Part shown: positions 11,701-22,860 of the stretch, piece after piece | Position numbering within the stretch: position 1 is the first letter of the stretch | Layout: each line of letters opens with the position of its first letter | NCBI GenBank assembly: GCA_964058805.1 | Contig: CAXKVV010001417.1 | Location: 1-41,312, forward strand | DNA: 41,312 nt | Direction: 5' to 3' | Source of the DNA: Schoenoplectus triqueter | Lineage: Eukaryota > Streptophyta > Magnoliopsida > Poales > Cyperaceae | Translations under genes and position numbers: made by a program | Notes under the pieces: generated by a model | Seen by the model: the letters and a program-made list of their open reading frames with translations, nothing else | Told to the model about the DNA's origin: nothing | The model's database searches: none

Positions 11701-14700
11701 ATAATGTTAACTAAATTCATAAGTTAAGACAGATCAGGTGAATTTCCGTGTTGCCGTGGTTATGATGGGACATGACTTGTGATTTGATTTGTAAAACAAT
11801 GTTTTCCTTTTATCTGAATGGTTTGCTTGTCAATCTTCTCTACACGTACTTATCATTTTCTTTTAAATTTCAAATTTATCACAAACACTTAGGGTACGTT
11901 TGGCAAATTAAGGAATAGTTTTGGAAGAGTGATAGATTAATATTTTTTTGAAAGAGTGGTATTCTTGACTATTCGGAAGAGCGAAAATATCGTTTAGTAA
12001 TTGTTACTTAGAATAATTAAAATATGAATAATTATGATAATAATGATGATGATGATGATGATAATAATAATAGTAAAATAATAATCATAATAGTAAGATA
12101 ATAATAATAATAAAGTAATAAAAAATAACCATAATAAATAATAATATTATAATAGTAATATAATAAAAATATAATCATAATATAGTAATATAATAATAAA
12201 AAATTATAACAACAATAATAATATAATAATATAATAATAATTAATAAGTAATCATAATTTTAATAATATAATCATAATATAATAATCAGAATCATAATCA
12301 TAATAATAGTAATTATATTCATAATCATAATAATATAACCATAATCATAATCATAATAATATAATAATAAAAATATAATCATAATCATAAAAATAATTAT
12401 AAAATATAATAATATAATAATAAATTAATCATCACTATAATCAACACATAATAATATAATACAACATAATAAAATAATAAAAATTAATAATAATCATAAT
12501 AATCATCATCATAATATAATAATAAATAATCTTGATCATAATAATATAATAATAAAATAATTATATTTATATTCATAATATAATAATATAATATTAAAAT
12601 TATATTTATAATAATAAAAATAATATAATGATAATAATAATAATAAATAATAATCATAATATTAATATAATAATAAATTATAATTATAAATATAATATAA
12701 TAATATAATAATACTAAATCTTAATCATAATCATAATATAATAATATAATATAATATAATCAAACAATAATCGTTATTCCGACGAGAGCTAATCCGTTAT
12801 TCCACCTATAAGTTGGTATACCGGATTAGCACTATTCCGCACTCTTCTACTTAGTCTAAAATTCGTTTGGCAAATTAATTCGTCGGAATAGCTATTCTAT
12901 TCCAACCTTTTGCTATTCCATTGAGTGCCAAACAGTCTCTTATCACTTATCTGGGACATGGCTTATGATTTCCCGTGTTGCCGTGGTTATGATGGGACAT
13001 GGCTTGTGATTTGATTTGTAAAACAATGTTTCCCTTTTTTTCTGAATGGTTTGCTTGTCAATCTTCTCTACACGTACTTATCATTTTCTTTCAAATTTAT
13101 CGCAAACACTTATCACTTATCTGGGAGTGAGTACCTGGAAATGAAAGGATCGTCAATCAATTTTCATTAAATAAATATAAATAAATAAAAACAACAGCAC
13201 AATAACAGTGATGATGATAAAAAGAGAAGAAGATAAAAAACAATATCTATTAGCATGAGAGACTGTAGTGGCATGTTGTCAGACAGGGAAAACAAATATT
13301 TCTTTGGTTGATACCTGACTGAACATAAAAGATAAATCACATGAGCATAAATGACACGATTGATCGTAAGTACCGGTTGTGGAACTGACCGATGCAGCAT
13401 GGAACCAGTATTGTTGCTGTTAAAAGAAGAAGAACTAATCCTGATTGAGACTACTTATTTTCATTCACACCATTTCTGAGGGGAAAAAAATAATAAATAT
13501 AAAGAAAAATCCCCGCATGGTGTGTGTTTATTTATAGTTTGTTTGGTGTAGTGAGTCGTGTATAGGGAAAACATCTGCACCCAAGCACTTTGAAGAAATT
13601 ATAATCAAGTTCTTAGTTCAATAGAAGGGAAGATGGTGTTTGAAAAGTAACTGAAGATGAAGGAAGACGATTTATGATGTAAGTCACACTCTCAAACACA
13701 TTTAACCAATAAATCTGAGGGATGTTTGCATGAAACATAGAAGCAAGACTTAATTTCATGATATGTCTATATTTTCTTTCAACAATATCATTTTGTTGTG
13801 GGTTGTATCGACATGACACATGAAATTGAATGGTTGGATGTGTTTTGATGATGGGTAAGAACTCAGTTCCTTCATCCAATTGAACTGTTTTAATAGCACA
13901 AGACAACAAGTTTTCAACCAGTAATTTGAACTTGGTGAAAATTGAAGCCACTTCACTCTTTTGAGAACAGAAATATATCCAATTAAAATGAGAATATTTA
14001 TCTGTGAAAAATACATAATACTTGTATCCAGTTGGTGATTAGGGCTGCCTACGAGACGAGTTACGAACGAGTTGGATAAAACTCAAACTCGTCTCGAAAT
14101 GTTAGCGAGACGAGCATCTAGTCATGAGCTAAAACTAGTAGCTCGAGCTTGTTTCGTTTAAGTTAAGTTATCTCGAGCTAGCTCGTTGAGAGCAGCTGTG
14201 TAAGAAAGAAAATGAAGAGTGCTTGCTATCTCCCAGAAAATTGAATATTCCACATATCTTTTAGATTTTTATGTAGATGTGCGTAGAAAACAAAGAGTGC
14301 AACATGATTAAACCTAAAAGTTCTTAAGTTGAGATCGTTATGTCCGTGTAGTTCACGAGACGGATGCCCATGAGACGAGCTAATCAAAATTCAAACACGT
14401 CTCGTTACTTAACGAGCTGGTCAGCTTGTCTCGTTAACAGCTCGAGCTAGTAACGAACGAGCTAATAGTGAGTTACAGTTGAGTCGAACGTGAGCGAGCT
14501 ACGAATATTTTGAGCACTCCGATATGTGATACAATTGATGATAGACCCCACACATCACAATGAACTACATTAAGGGGCTTATGAACTGTTGTAGTAGAAA
14601 GAGTAAAAGGCAACCTATATGATTTGGCTTATACAACAAGCATCACACAGTGCTAGTTTATTTGAAGTATAGGAAGTTTTATTTGTAAGATGCTGTAAAG

Positions 14701-17700
14701 AAGTTGCTGAAGCATGACTTAGTCTTTGATGCCAGAGCTGAGTAAATTCCTTGTGACGCAGAAGAGCTTGGGGTGGAGCAGTACTAACAAGATAAATGAC
14801 ATTATATTTGATGCCCTTGAGTAATACTTGATGGCTTGTCAGATCCTTAACAAGACAAGAATCAATGTGAAATTCGACAAAGACATGATTATCAACAACT
14901 AATTGACTGATACTAAGTAAAGATTTGACAATTGCTGGCACATGCAATACTTTATTCAGAACCAAAGAGTATGATTGTGTGTTTAAGTAAGCAGAGCCAA
15001 TATGAGAAATAACCAAAGCCTTAGCATCACCCACATAAAATATAGATCAGATCCAGTGTAGGGAGAGTAGGCAGTGAAAGCATTTAGAATAGAAGTTACA
15101 TGAGCAGAAACACCTGAGTCCAGATACCAAGATTTAGGAGGAGTAACACCAGGTTGAACGCAAAGAGCCTGAGACTGATATCGAATTTGATGTTGAGTCT
15201 AATACTGAGGGTGAGGTTTGTAAGAGGCATTAAGACGTTTTTAACACTTTTCTGCAGTATGGCCCCTTTTCTGACATAATTGACAGAAAATGTTATATGT
15301 AGTAGAAAGTTTGTTAGCAGATTTGCCACACCAAGATCCTTTTGAGGAGAAAAATGCAGAAAATTGAGCCATAAGTTCATTGTCACTTGAAGATAAAGAT
15401 CTAGCGACAGAGGAATTAGGCCGATGCTACAAAGAGGAAGCAGATTGGCCTAAGATAAAGTTGAGAACATTGAAGTAGAGACAACTAAATTAGCAGGAAA
15501 GGTAGGGGAGGGAGAAGATCCTGTAGCTGATAGGACATGTTTCTGTAGTCTATGTTCATGAGTGAGAAGTAGACCACAAAGTTCATTGAAAGACACTGCA
15601 TCAGATCGGGAATTGAGAGACACCACAAGAGAATCGTATTCAAACTTAAACCACAGAGGATGAAGAGCTGAAGATCAGCATCAGTGACTAGAGATCCGAT
15701 TAGCCTGAGTCGATCAGCAAGGGAATATTTCTGATTTAAGTAGCTTTGCATTGAATGGTGTCCTTTCTGCAAAGAATGAATCTGCATCTTCAGATTCATT
15801 ACACATACAAGTGATGGAACTGAGTAGCCAAGCCAACAAAAGTTGATCTTGACGTATACAAGTCGTGTAAGAAAGGTTGGGAATAGTAGATCCATTCACA
15901 TCAGGTATTGTAGATGCAGGTGGAGGATAGGAGCCATTAAGAAACCTGATCAGATCATGTCCTCAGGCATAAGGAAGGATGAGAAATTTCCAGGAGAGAG
16001 AATTCTCATGTGTAAGTTTGATAGGGAGTTGATGAGAGAAGGTATTGGGCTGAAAAGAAAAAGAAGAAGAGGTCTCAACCATGGAGTCTTGGATGGAGAG
16101 AGAGAGAAAGGAGGAGAAGATTGAGAGAAACTAGGCTTTCGTCGGAGTGGCTCTTGATACCATGATAGAATAATTGAATTAAAGAGTTTGAAATCTTATT
16201 TAATCAATGATGTATTACAATCTCTATCTATTTATAGAGTTTCTAATCAATGTACAACTATGTAAATACATTATGTTACAAGCAACGGTAATAACTAAAA
16301 TCGGTTACAATATATTGAATGAATCTATAACACTAGCTTATGTAACTTGATGTGTGGCTTCTTGTATCATGTTTGTATGTCTTCGTGTATGCCTTCTTGT
16401 TTCTCACTGTCAACAGAAACCTCACAAAGGAAAATGAACACATTTATATAAGTATTAGACACTAACTAAGCAAGTTTATTTTACTCAGTTTAGGTTACAG
16501 ATGGATATCAAAGTTTCTTGCTCTTGGCATCTATGCTGTCTTGCTTATGCCTGGCTTTGTGCAAGGTCACTCTTTCTTATGAAATTTTATTCAAATGTTC
16601 ATGACACATTCTAACATGGAGCTCTTACTGAAATATCTTATCTCTTTCAGTTGGATATTACTATTTTTTCTCAAGTCAGGTGCGCAGAAGTGTAGTATAT
16701 GGTGAACAACCAAGAAACAGGTACATTACCTTCTCTCTAAGAATCAACTACATTGATATTGTGATGTTATCTTATCTTCTATTTATTTGTTATCTTCTCA
16801 TTGCTAATATATTATTTAGGTTGGATTTGTACCTACCAAGAGCTTGTAATGGATCTAATCCAGTTGTGGCATTTGTAACTGGTGGTGCTTGGATTATTGG
16901 GTAAGTTAAAAAAATATATAATAAATAAATCCCAAATTCGAGAACAAAAAAGGCAGGCTTCAAATGTACTTGAAACTTTTAGGTATAAAGCATGGGGATC
17001 TCTTCTTGGGAAAAGGTTGGCCGAAAGAGGAGTCATAGTTGCTTGCATCGATTATCGGTAATGAACAAAATAATTGAAATCTTTGCAAATATTATTAGAG
17101 CTAAATGTGAAGAAGTTGAGAACCATTTTGGCATATTTGTATCATAGGAACTTTCCACAAGGTACGATAGGTGATATGGTGAGAGATGCTTCTCGGGGGA
17201 TCTCTTTCGTATGTAACAATATTGCTATTTATGGTGGTGATCCAAAGCAGTAAGTTACAAATTATCTTTTTATTTTGGAAGTATCTGTTCTTATTATGAA
17301 TCTGGCATCAGAAGTATTATTTACTTTTTTTGCAACAGGACATATTATATATGTCAAGCATTGCAAGTAGCCCATTTTTTCTACATGAAACTAACCTACT
17401 TGCAATTGATCAACAGAAGGCGTTGTTCTGAATTCTGATTACTCAATTTCAATTGATATGCTTGACTGTGACTTGTATACACCAGATATACTGACAAACC
17501 TACTTGGGATATATATTAATGTAATTTGCCTTTTCAGTAAGACCTATTGGGTTAAGGGTGAATAAGGAATATATGGATGGATATATCTTTACATGCTTTA
17601 ATGAATTAATAAAACAAGCAGCCAAAAGCTTTATCGTGTCATTATAAAATCTCAAAATAGAAAATTGAAGTACTGAAAAGTTTTCAGCCTTTCTTCACAA

Positions 17701-19134
17701 GACTTCTTCATTATTTACCTTCTTGGCCTTTTGTTATTGTGTTAAGGATATATCTAATGGGGCAGTCTGCTGGGGCTCACATATCTGCCTGTGCATTAAT
17801 GGATCAAGCAGTAAAGGAAGCCAATGGAGAGAGGACTTCTTGGAGCGTCTCACAAATAAAAGCATACTTTGGTCTATCTGGCGGGTACCTGATTACATCC
17901 TATTTACTTTCTTGTTTTCTTTTCAAATATTTAGCTAGTAGTGACCTTTTTTAAAAAATATATATATATATGCAGATATAACTTGCCAGAGTTGGTTGAC
18001 CATTTCAATGAGCGCGGCCTTCACAAGAGGATATTTTTAAGGTAATCCTAATTTCCTAATATTAAAGCGTAGTAACATATTAATAATATCCATAATGAAC
18101 AAAGAATCTTGACTTGTGTGTAAATTGTATTTTGGTGCTTTTATAGCATAATGGAAGGAGAGCTAGGGCTGCATTGCTTCTCACCAGAAATAGTGGCAAG
18201 GGAGTCGGGTGCCAAAGCTGTATCACTATTGCCACCCATCATACTTTTTCATGGAACCGAAGATTATTCTATACCATCATCAGCCAGGTTAAGTTAAAGT
18301 TAATGTAGAAGAATGTACCCTGCAAAATTGAAAAGCATCTGAAATGTCCCCCTAGAAACATAGAAAATTTTATGGATAAACCTACAAAAAAAAAATCTTG
18401 CTGTACCCTCCCCTCATACCTCAGATACTTGGATTACCAGTTATTTTTTCATGGTGACTCTCATAATTGAGGAATAAGAGAGCAAAATATGTAAATTCCT
18501 CATTTAGTAGGGTAAACATGCTAAATCAATATAGCTTTACGTTAAAGTTTTCAATTCACAATTGATTATGTTTTAATGGGCCTTCAATGTAGTTCATTTT
18601 CCGTGCAGTGAAAACTTTGCGAAGGCTCTGAAAAATGTAGGTGTTCAAGTCAGGTTAGTCCTATACGATGGGAAAACACACACAGATTTGTTTCTCCAGG
18701 TACTACATGTTAACTTCTGAATAATGAGGGTTTTCTTTCTTTCTTTGCAAATTGCATCTACAAGTTTGCAACCTTGGTCGCTTGATTATCACTTAACAAA
18801 AGACAGCTATTTTGTGGGTTGAAACAAAATCGTCCACAATTAATGAAATATGCTGAATTTATTGCAGAAGAGATATAAGGAGTGTATATATATTGAAAGA
18901 TATGTTTAGGCACATCTCAGTCAGTACTTGTCATTCCATTTCCCCCCTACAAGTTCTATCTGAGAAAAACATCTCTTATATTAGGACCCACTAAGAGGCG
19001 GAAGAGATGAATTGGTGGAAGACTTGATTGATACAATAAATAAATCTGTCGGAACCAATTTTGTGGGGTCCACACCAAGGCGTCTAGTGCCCGAGTGGCA
19101 ATTACAATTGGCCCGTCGAATAAGCCCGTTCTGA
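8768..19134 (+). CDS. ICME: Isoprenylcysteine alpha-carbonyl methylesterase (ICME or ICME-like)
   Basis: Exons: 8768-9003, 16489-16565, 16651-16720, 16820-16900, 16983-17057, 17148-17249, 17747-17884, 17976-18041, 18147-18287, 18609-18699 and 18985-19134. They total 1227 nt (408 residues), all with GT-AG junctions and consistent phase. The enzyme removes the methyl ester from carboxyl-methylated prenylcysteine proteins at the ER/Golgi membrane; in Arabidopsis this affects ABA signalling. The N-terminus is disordered and Gly-rich, then [17 protein letters not shown] and a membrane-associated stretch (residues about 84-110). The alpha/beta-hydrolase core has VTGGAW (147-152, oxyanion region), nucleophile motif GQSAG (Ser221), HGTEDYS (Asp321) and GKTHTD (His353). 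The C-terminus is ARRISPF. The exon 2 acceptor at 16488 restores the family motif LG-x-GYRW in frame, deciding it over nearby AGs. Length is close to the family norm (about 430). Intron 1 is about 7.5 kb. ICME and its ICME-like paralogues are hard to separate by eye. Confidence 0.88.
9757..10667. mobile_element. hAT-like element (TAACGAGC-rich termini)
   Basis: Flanked by an exact 8-bp repeat CCCATCTT (9749-9756 and 10668-10675). Ends are TATGGCCGGCA on the left and TAGAGCTGTAATCGAGC on the reverse strand at the right. Subterminal DNA on both sides carries many copies of CTCGTTAA/TTAACGAGC and GGCTCG, the usual hAT subterminal repeats. There is no coding capacity. A 391-bp Mutator MITE has inserted in it. 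Confidence 0.75.
9953..10343. mobile_element. Mutator-like MITE nested in the hAT element
   Basis: Exact 9-bp target duplication ATATTATTA (9944-9952 and 10344-10352). Terminal inverted repeats of roughly 100 bp start GAGTTAGGCTACGGTGCTA on the left and GAGTTATGCTACGGTGCTA on the right (reverse strand). Inner similarity continues through CGGATG, GTTTCTCCGT and CATATGAAAATCTA. 391 bp, non-coding. Confidence 0.9.
11892..12939. mobile_element. PIF/Harbinger-like MITE expanded by an internal microsatellite
   Basis: The left end GGGTACGTTTGGCA and the right end (reverse strand) GAGACTGTTTGGCACTCAA form the inverted termini. TTA is duplicated on both sides (11889-11891 and 12940-12942). The neighbouring tandem copy preserves the empty site: CACTTATCAC at 13107-13116 contains a single TTA. 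The inner arms contain GGAATAG/CTATTCC and CGGATTAGC words. Of 1048 bp about 750 are simple-sequence repeat, so the original element was probably only about 300 bp. Confidence 0.83.
12020..12765. repeat. Long imperfect ATA/AATA/ATC microsatellite
   Basis: About 745 bp of almost pure A/T with scattered C or G, built from AATAAT, AATCATAAT and GATGATGAT units in an irregular order. It sits wholly inside the Harbinger-like MITE. Confidence 0.9.
12967..13126. repeat. Local tandem duplication, copy 2 (empty site)
   Basis: A near-identical repeat of the unit at 11742-11891 plus 12943-12956, including GTTGCCGTGGTTATGATGGG and TTGCTTGTCAATCTTCTCTA. It lacks the MITE and has one TTA at 13110-13112, so it is the pre-insertion state. 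Confidence 0.85.
14040..14522. mobile_element. hAT MITE inside Copia copy 1 integrase
   Basis: The left end TAGGGCTGCCTACGAG and the right end (reverse strand) TCGGAGTGCTCAA are flanked by TTGGTGAT (14032-14039) and TATGTGAT (14523-14530), an 8-bp duplication with two changes. It separates the integrase segments VHCDVWG...SIVS and [13 protein letters not shown]. Subterminal GAGACGAG/CTCGAGCT and GCTCGTT repeats support hAT affinity. Confidence 0.75.
16163..16415 (-). repeat. 5' LTR of Copia copy 1
   Basis: Minus strand: begins TGTTGACAGTGAG, contains a TATA-like CTATAAATAG, ends ATTCTATCA immediately before the primer-binding site. Canonical TG..CA ends. No partner LTR is present in the window. 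Confidence 0.8.
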
Positions 19135-20008
19135 GGAATTTTCTTGCTGGAGCAACTGGTATGCAGTCCTGGAACCAGGTCTGGGAGCAAGCTTTCTGGT
19201 ATAAACTGGAGCTAGTTGTGCTTAAGGTGCAAATTTAGTCAAGGCTTCATTACATGTGCATATAATATGTAGTCATTTCCTTGATGTTCGTCTCCAGTTC
19301 AATCAACTTGTTCATGTATATTATATATAGCATGCAAGTTCTTTTAATCTTTATCAATTTGGCCAATATGACTTTTTGTTTCATTAATTGTCAATGTTAA
19401 TTACATTTTGTTAGATTATCATAAAATTTATTCATTTCTTATTTTCTTTGTTATGGACGCTCTTTCACCTGGCCAAATTAAGTGCTTTGTCCTGCGGCAT
19501 CCTTCAAATTTCAGAATAAAAGAGGAACGACAAAAATTAAGTTTTTTTTTTTTTTTTTTGTAAAGATGAGCTGACAACATAGACTGAGTGTTGCCCATCA
19601 TAGCAACTTCCAGCATAAAATCAGTGTACTTTTGTGGGCGTGAAAATCTCCATTTAATGAATATGCCAACTTTTGTCTTAGTAAAATGTCAGAATTCTGA
19701 AGACATATTCGATCCATTAATCATCTCATAATTATAACAATTTATTTCATCTCCATAATTATAGCATTTTGTATACACCACAATTCACACAGTGGCATCA
19801 AGCAAGCTCTCATACAAACTACGGAAGTTCAAAGAAATTAAAATGACAAGCCAAACTGAAAATAATTATAGATTTAATCCTCGTCTCCTGAGACATCAGT
19901 TCTTGGATGATTGCTTTGGAGCCTTCATAGTCTGTTAACAGTAACTGATAATCAGCAGATGATGATGATGATAAATTAATAATTACCAGAAGTACTGAAA
20001 TCATCAAG
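19135..20008. other. 3' UTR of ICME and convergent 3' end of the small minus-strand gene
   Basis: ICME 3' sequence follows the stop at 19134. A T-tract of about 18 lies at 19543-19560. The minus-strand open frame at 19819-20016 has a hydrophobic start but overlaps the 3' end of the small gene. I treat it as UTR. Confidence 0.45.
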
Positions 20009-20338
20009 CTAAGCATAATTATTCTTCAATTGGCTTAATATTTCCTTTCTTTGTAGCAGCAGCAAGACAAGGGCATTTATGAAGTAAGTCATATAAACAT
20101 ACTTTGCAGAGATAAAATACAAGTATTATTGAGCCAAACACAATTATTTTTAGTATTATGAAGCACAACAGCTACTTAAAACAATCAACTCTGGTAATAG
20201 ACAAGGGCATATATGGAAATATACCTTCTTCTTGGGCTCACGGGGTTTCTGTTCGGCCTTCTTAGGGGCCGGTTTTGATGACTGTAGGGGCCTCGGTGTG
20301 CCTTCACCAGCAGGTTTCACTGCCTTCAATGATGCCAT
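20009..20338 (-). CDS. Small Lys/Pro-rich protein of unknown function
   Basis: Exon 1 (20338-20225) encodes 38 residues, starting MASLKAVKPAGEG and ending PKKAEQKPREPKKK, followed by donor GTATAT. The only nearby acceptor I can use is CAAAG before 20101. In phase it yields a 30-residue hydrophobic tail (YVYMTYFINALVLLLLQRK...) ending at 20009. One base out of phase the same DNA reads DLLHKCPCLAAATKKGN and then IKPIEE-stop (20019). That looks more like a conserved C-terminus and weakly resembles small plant proteins I recall. Either a one-base deletion has shifted the frame or the splice site is mis-chosen. A TATA box about 100 bp upstream supports a real gene. Function unknown. Confidence 0.5.
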
Positions 20339-20436
20339 TAATTACTCTTTGTAGTTTTATCACACCTAAAACCTGAATAGGTGTTGATTTGGAAACTAGT
20401 TAGCTTGCTTGACATGGTGGTGCAACCCTTGTGCTG

Positions 20437-20444
20437 TATTTATA
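20437..20444 (-). promoter_or_regulatory. TATA box of the small Lys/Pro-rich gene
   Basis: TATAAATA on the minus strand within ACTATAAATACAGC, about 100 bp upstream of the ATG at 20338. This leaves room for a leader of about 70 nt. Confidence 0.6.
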
Positions 20445-20449
20445 GTACC

Positions 20450-21725
20450 ACTTCATACAGTGAGAATGCATGAAATGTGATCAAGATATTCCTGGAATAA
20501 AGTTGGCCTGAATTATTGGAGCTTGTTGGTAATAATAGAACCAGTTGCAACTGGAATAACCCTCTTTTTTTTACTTGGAACTTGATGCTTGATTTCTTGT
20601 CGTATCTTGTATCGGTTGTCTTTATAAGCTAAACTTCCATTGTAATTTCTAAAAGTCTTTTTTATAAAATACCATAAAAACTTTTGCATTTTACATGCTA
20701 CTCCAAGATCTACCAAAATATATTTCTGTTTTTTAACGTCACCTGAAATTTAAACGGTAAAAATATTCTGGCCTCAATATTTCATCATTTTGGGCCCAAG
20801 GTATGGAGCAGGGAAAGTGGGCTGTGCCACACTTTTGATCCATACCGTTCGTTCTAATAAAGAGTTGATATTTATTTCGTTCTCATCGCATGTTGGTCAT
20901 TTTATCTTTTTTTTTTTAACCATGCATGCAACCTCTTACAAAGAAAATAAAAAAAGGTCCAAATTGTTTCTCTCCATCTCTCCATCTCTCTATTCTCACT
21001 CTTTGTTCTCTTTCTTGATAAATTCTTAACATAAACTCGAGAAAAAGATAAATCTGCCCCAGCATACACTCATTGATAGAATCATTCTAATTTCACAATC
21101 AAAATTACTGGTTGAAATTAACTAATTAGTTAACATTAGAACTAGAAAATATTTGTGCTTAATTAGCTACCAGAAAATGAGAATGGCCTTCAACGGTCAA
21201 AGCTTCATAAATTTTGCAACGAAGACCTTGTACTTGTGTAAATTCAATGTACCTCCAACATTTTTTTGTTTCTTATAATACTTCAAACTCAAAGAAGAAA
21301 CTTTTTATTTGATACAGAACACCATTCGAACAAAGTGTAGAAACCTATGTCTCTAACAAAGACTAATTTTGTACAAATTAGAATGGGTACTATATTGTGA
21401 AACCAACATCAACAGACAACAGATGGAATCGCACATCCGCCTCAAAAATATAGAATTAATATTTGAAAATTTTAATGAAATTCAAGGGATTAAACCTTTC
21501 TTCATCATTGTCTCCTCTATATTTAAATTTGATGACTATGCCAGTGGCAAAGCTTGAACGAAAATCATGAAGAAAATAAAACTATTAAGTATATACTTTA
21601 TATATTATTTCTTAATTTCTGGGGGCTAAACTAATAAAATTACACTTTAATTATAATTAAATGTCTAAGTTTTTTACTAGATATACTAGGTTTTAAAAAG
21701 TTTGGAAGCCATGAACCAATACTTA
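20450..21725. other. Intergenic region without recognised gene
   Basis: Short open frames are present, but none has recognisable family features. A CT-rich tract (20969-21014) is simple sequence. Nothing else supported. Confidence 0.45.
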
Positions 21726-22160
21726 GGTGTTTGGATGGTGTGGAATAACACTGTTTTCAAAATAGTAGTGTTGTTCTCGCGTTAGCAATCATTCGAACAC
21801 AAAAATAAAATTGAGAATAGCAATAGAACAGTGATAATTTGTTAACTCATAGGAAACATTGGGTTAGCGGATTAGTACTCCATGACGGTAGTGAAAATAA
21901 TAATAATAAATTCTTTTATATTAGTATGAAGTAATATTAAATAAATATTATTATTAAATAAAATAATAAAAAATAATTAATTATTTTAGCTATTCACTCA
22001 ATTGTTCTCAAGTTACTATTTAAATAATATTTTACTAATCCGAAATAATAAAAATTAACATTGTTCTTATATTTACCGAGATATCACTAACCTCATACTA
22101 TTTTCAACTACTAATCCAAAAAATATTATTCTTACGCTAATTTTTCACCATCCAAACACA
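21726..22160. mobile_element. MITE with GTGTTTGGATGGTG ends, copy 1
   Basis: The inverted termini GTGTTTGGATGGTG (21727-21740) and CACCATCCAAACAC (22146-22159) match exactly. Inner arms repeat ATAACACTGTT and CTAATCC words. Copy 2 at 22427-22860 is similar throughout and in the same orientation. I could not fix the target duplication, so the superfamily is open (Harbinger-like or hAT-like). Confidence 0.75.
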
Positions 22161-22426
22161 TTCGGTACTAAACTGTGTCAATGAAATCGCTTTTGCTGGC
22201 CCAATGAAGATGGATTGACTTTCCCTTAACTTTGTACGAATTCTGATTTTATAGGCTGAAGAGAGTCATCTAATTATTTAAATAATTCAATTAATAATAA
22301 TAATAATAATAATTTAAACCTTTAAAAATTAAAATTCGAACGAGGTACGACTGATACTTTTTCTTCCGCTGTAGCTTCGGTTCTTGGAATAAGCTATTTG
22401 TAAAGAGGGTCCATCACCCAATTTGG

Positions 22427-22860
22427 GTGTATTTGGATGGTGTATAATAGCATTGTTCTAAAAATAACAATATTGTTCTCGAGTTAGTAACCATTCAAAC
22501 AAAAAATTAAAATCGAGAATAGCAGCATAACAGTGCTAATTCACTAACCCATAAAAAACGTTAGGTTAGCGGATTAGAGTCAATGAATATAGTGAAAATA
22601 ATACAAAAATATTTTTTTCTTTTATATTAGTATGGAGTAGTATTAAATAAATATTATTATTAAATAAAATACTAAAAAAAATATTTTAACTATTCTCTTC
22701 ACTGTTCTCATGTTTCTATCCAAATAATATTTTATTAATCCAGAATAATAAACAATAGTACTCTTCTCATATTTTCCGAGATAGTACTAATCTCACACTA
22801 TTCTCAACTACTAACCCAAACAGTGCTATTTTTATACTAATCCTTTCACTATCCAAACAC
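22427..22860. mobile_element. MITE with GTGTTTGGATGGTG ends, copy 2
   Basis: Ends GTGTATTTGGATGGTG (22427-22442) and CACTATCCAAACAC (22847-22860). It shares with copy 1 the words GTTAGCGGATTAG, GTGAAAATAAT and TTAAATAAATATTATTATTAAATAAAAT. Nearly the same length (434 and 435 bp), about 270 bp apart, direct orientation. Confidence 0.75.

Larger units (their letters stand above)
11742..12966. repeat. Local tandem duplication, copy 1 (interrupted by a MITE)
   Basis: A unit of about 170 bp starting near CCGTGTTGCCGTGGTTATGA, split by the Harbinger-like MITE at 11892-12939. It resumes at 12943 (TCACTTATCTGGGACATGG). The adjacent copy at 12967-13126 is uninterrupted. Confidence 0.8.
13530..16415 (-). 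mobile_element. Truncated Copia LTR retrotransposon (copy 1) in ICME intron 1
   Basis: Read on the minus strand: 5' LTR 16415-16163, then a primer-binding site TGGTATCAAGAGCC (16162-16149) matching the initiator Met tRNA directly after the LTR. The gag follows with several stops (N-terminus about 16110, main open stretch 15895-15485). A CCHC zinc knuckle C-x2-C-x4-H-x4-C lies near 15285-15245. A protease motif [12 protein letters not shown] (about 15135-15100) precedes GAG-pre-integrase (15034-14615, [10 protein letters not shown]) and integrase core (14580-13530: [36 protein letters not shown], then [12 protein letters not shown]). The copy stops soon after the integrase. Reverse transcriptase, RNase H, polypurine tract and 3' LTR are missing. 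A hAT MITE splits the integrase. The left boundary is approximate. Confidence 0.85.
9004..16488 (+). other. Transposon-filled first intron of the ICME gene (7485 bp)
   Basis: Donor GTAATT at 9004; acceptor after CTCAG at 16488. The other introns in the gene range from about 82 bp to about 500 bp. At least five insertions explain the size: a hAT element, a nested Mutator MITE, a Harbinger-like MITE, a truncated Copia and a hAT MITE inside it. Stretches 9005-9748, 10676-11740 and 13127-13520 hold nothing I recognise. Confidence 0.85.

Noticed and set aside
19819..20016. Minus-strand open frame with a signal-peptide-like start
   Set aside because: It overlaps the 3' end of the small Lys/Pro-rich gene, has no promoter of its own and contains a TCA/ATC simple repeat. 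Most likely UTR.
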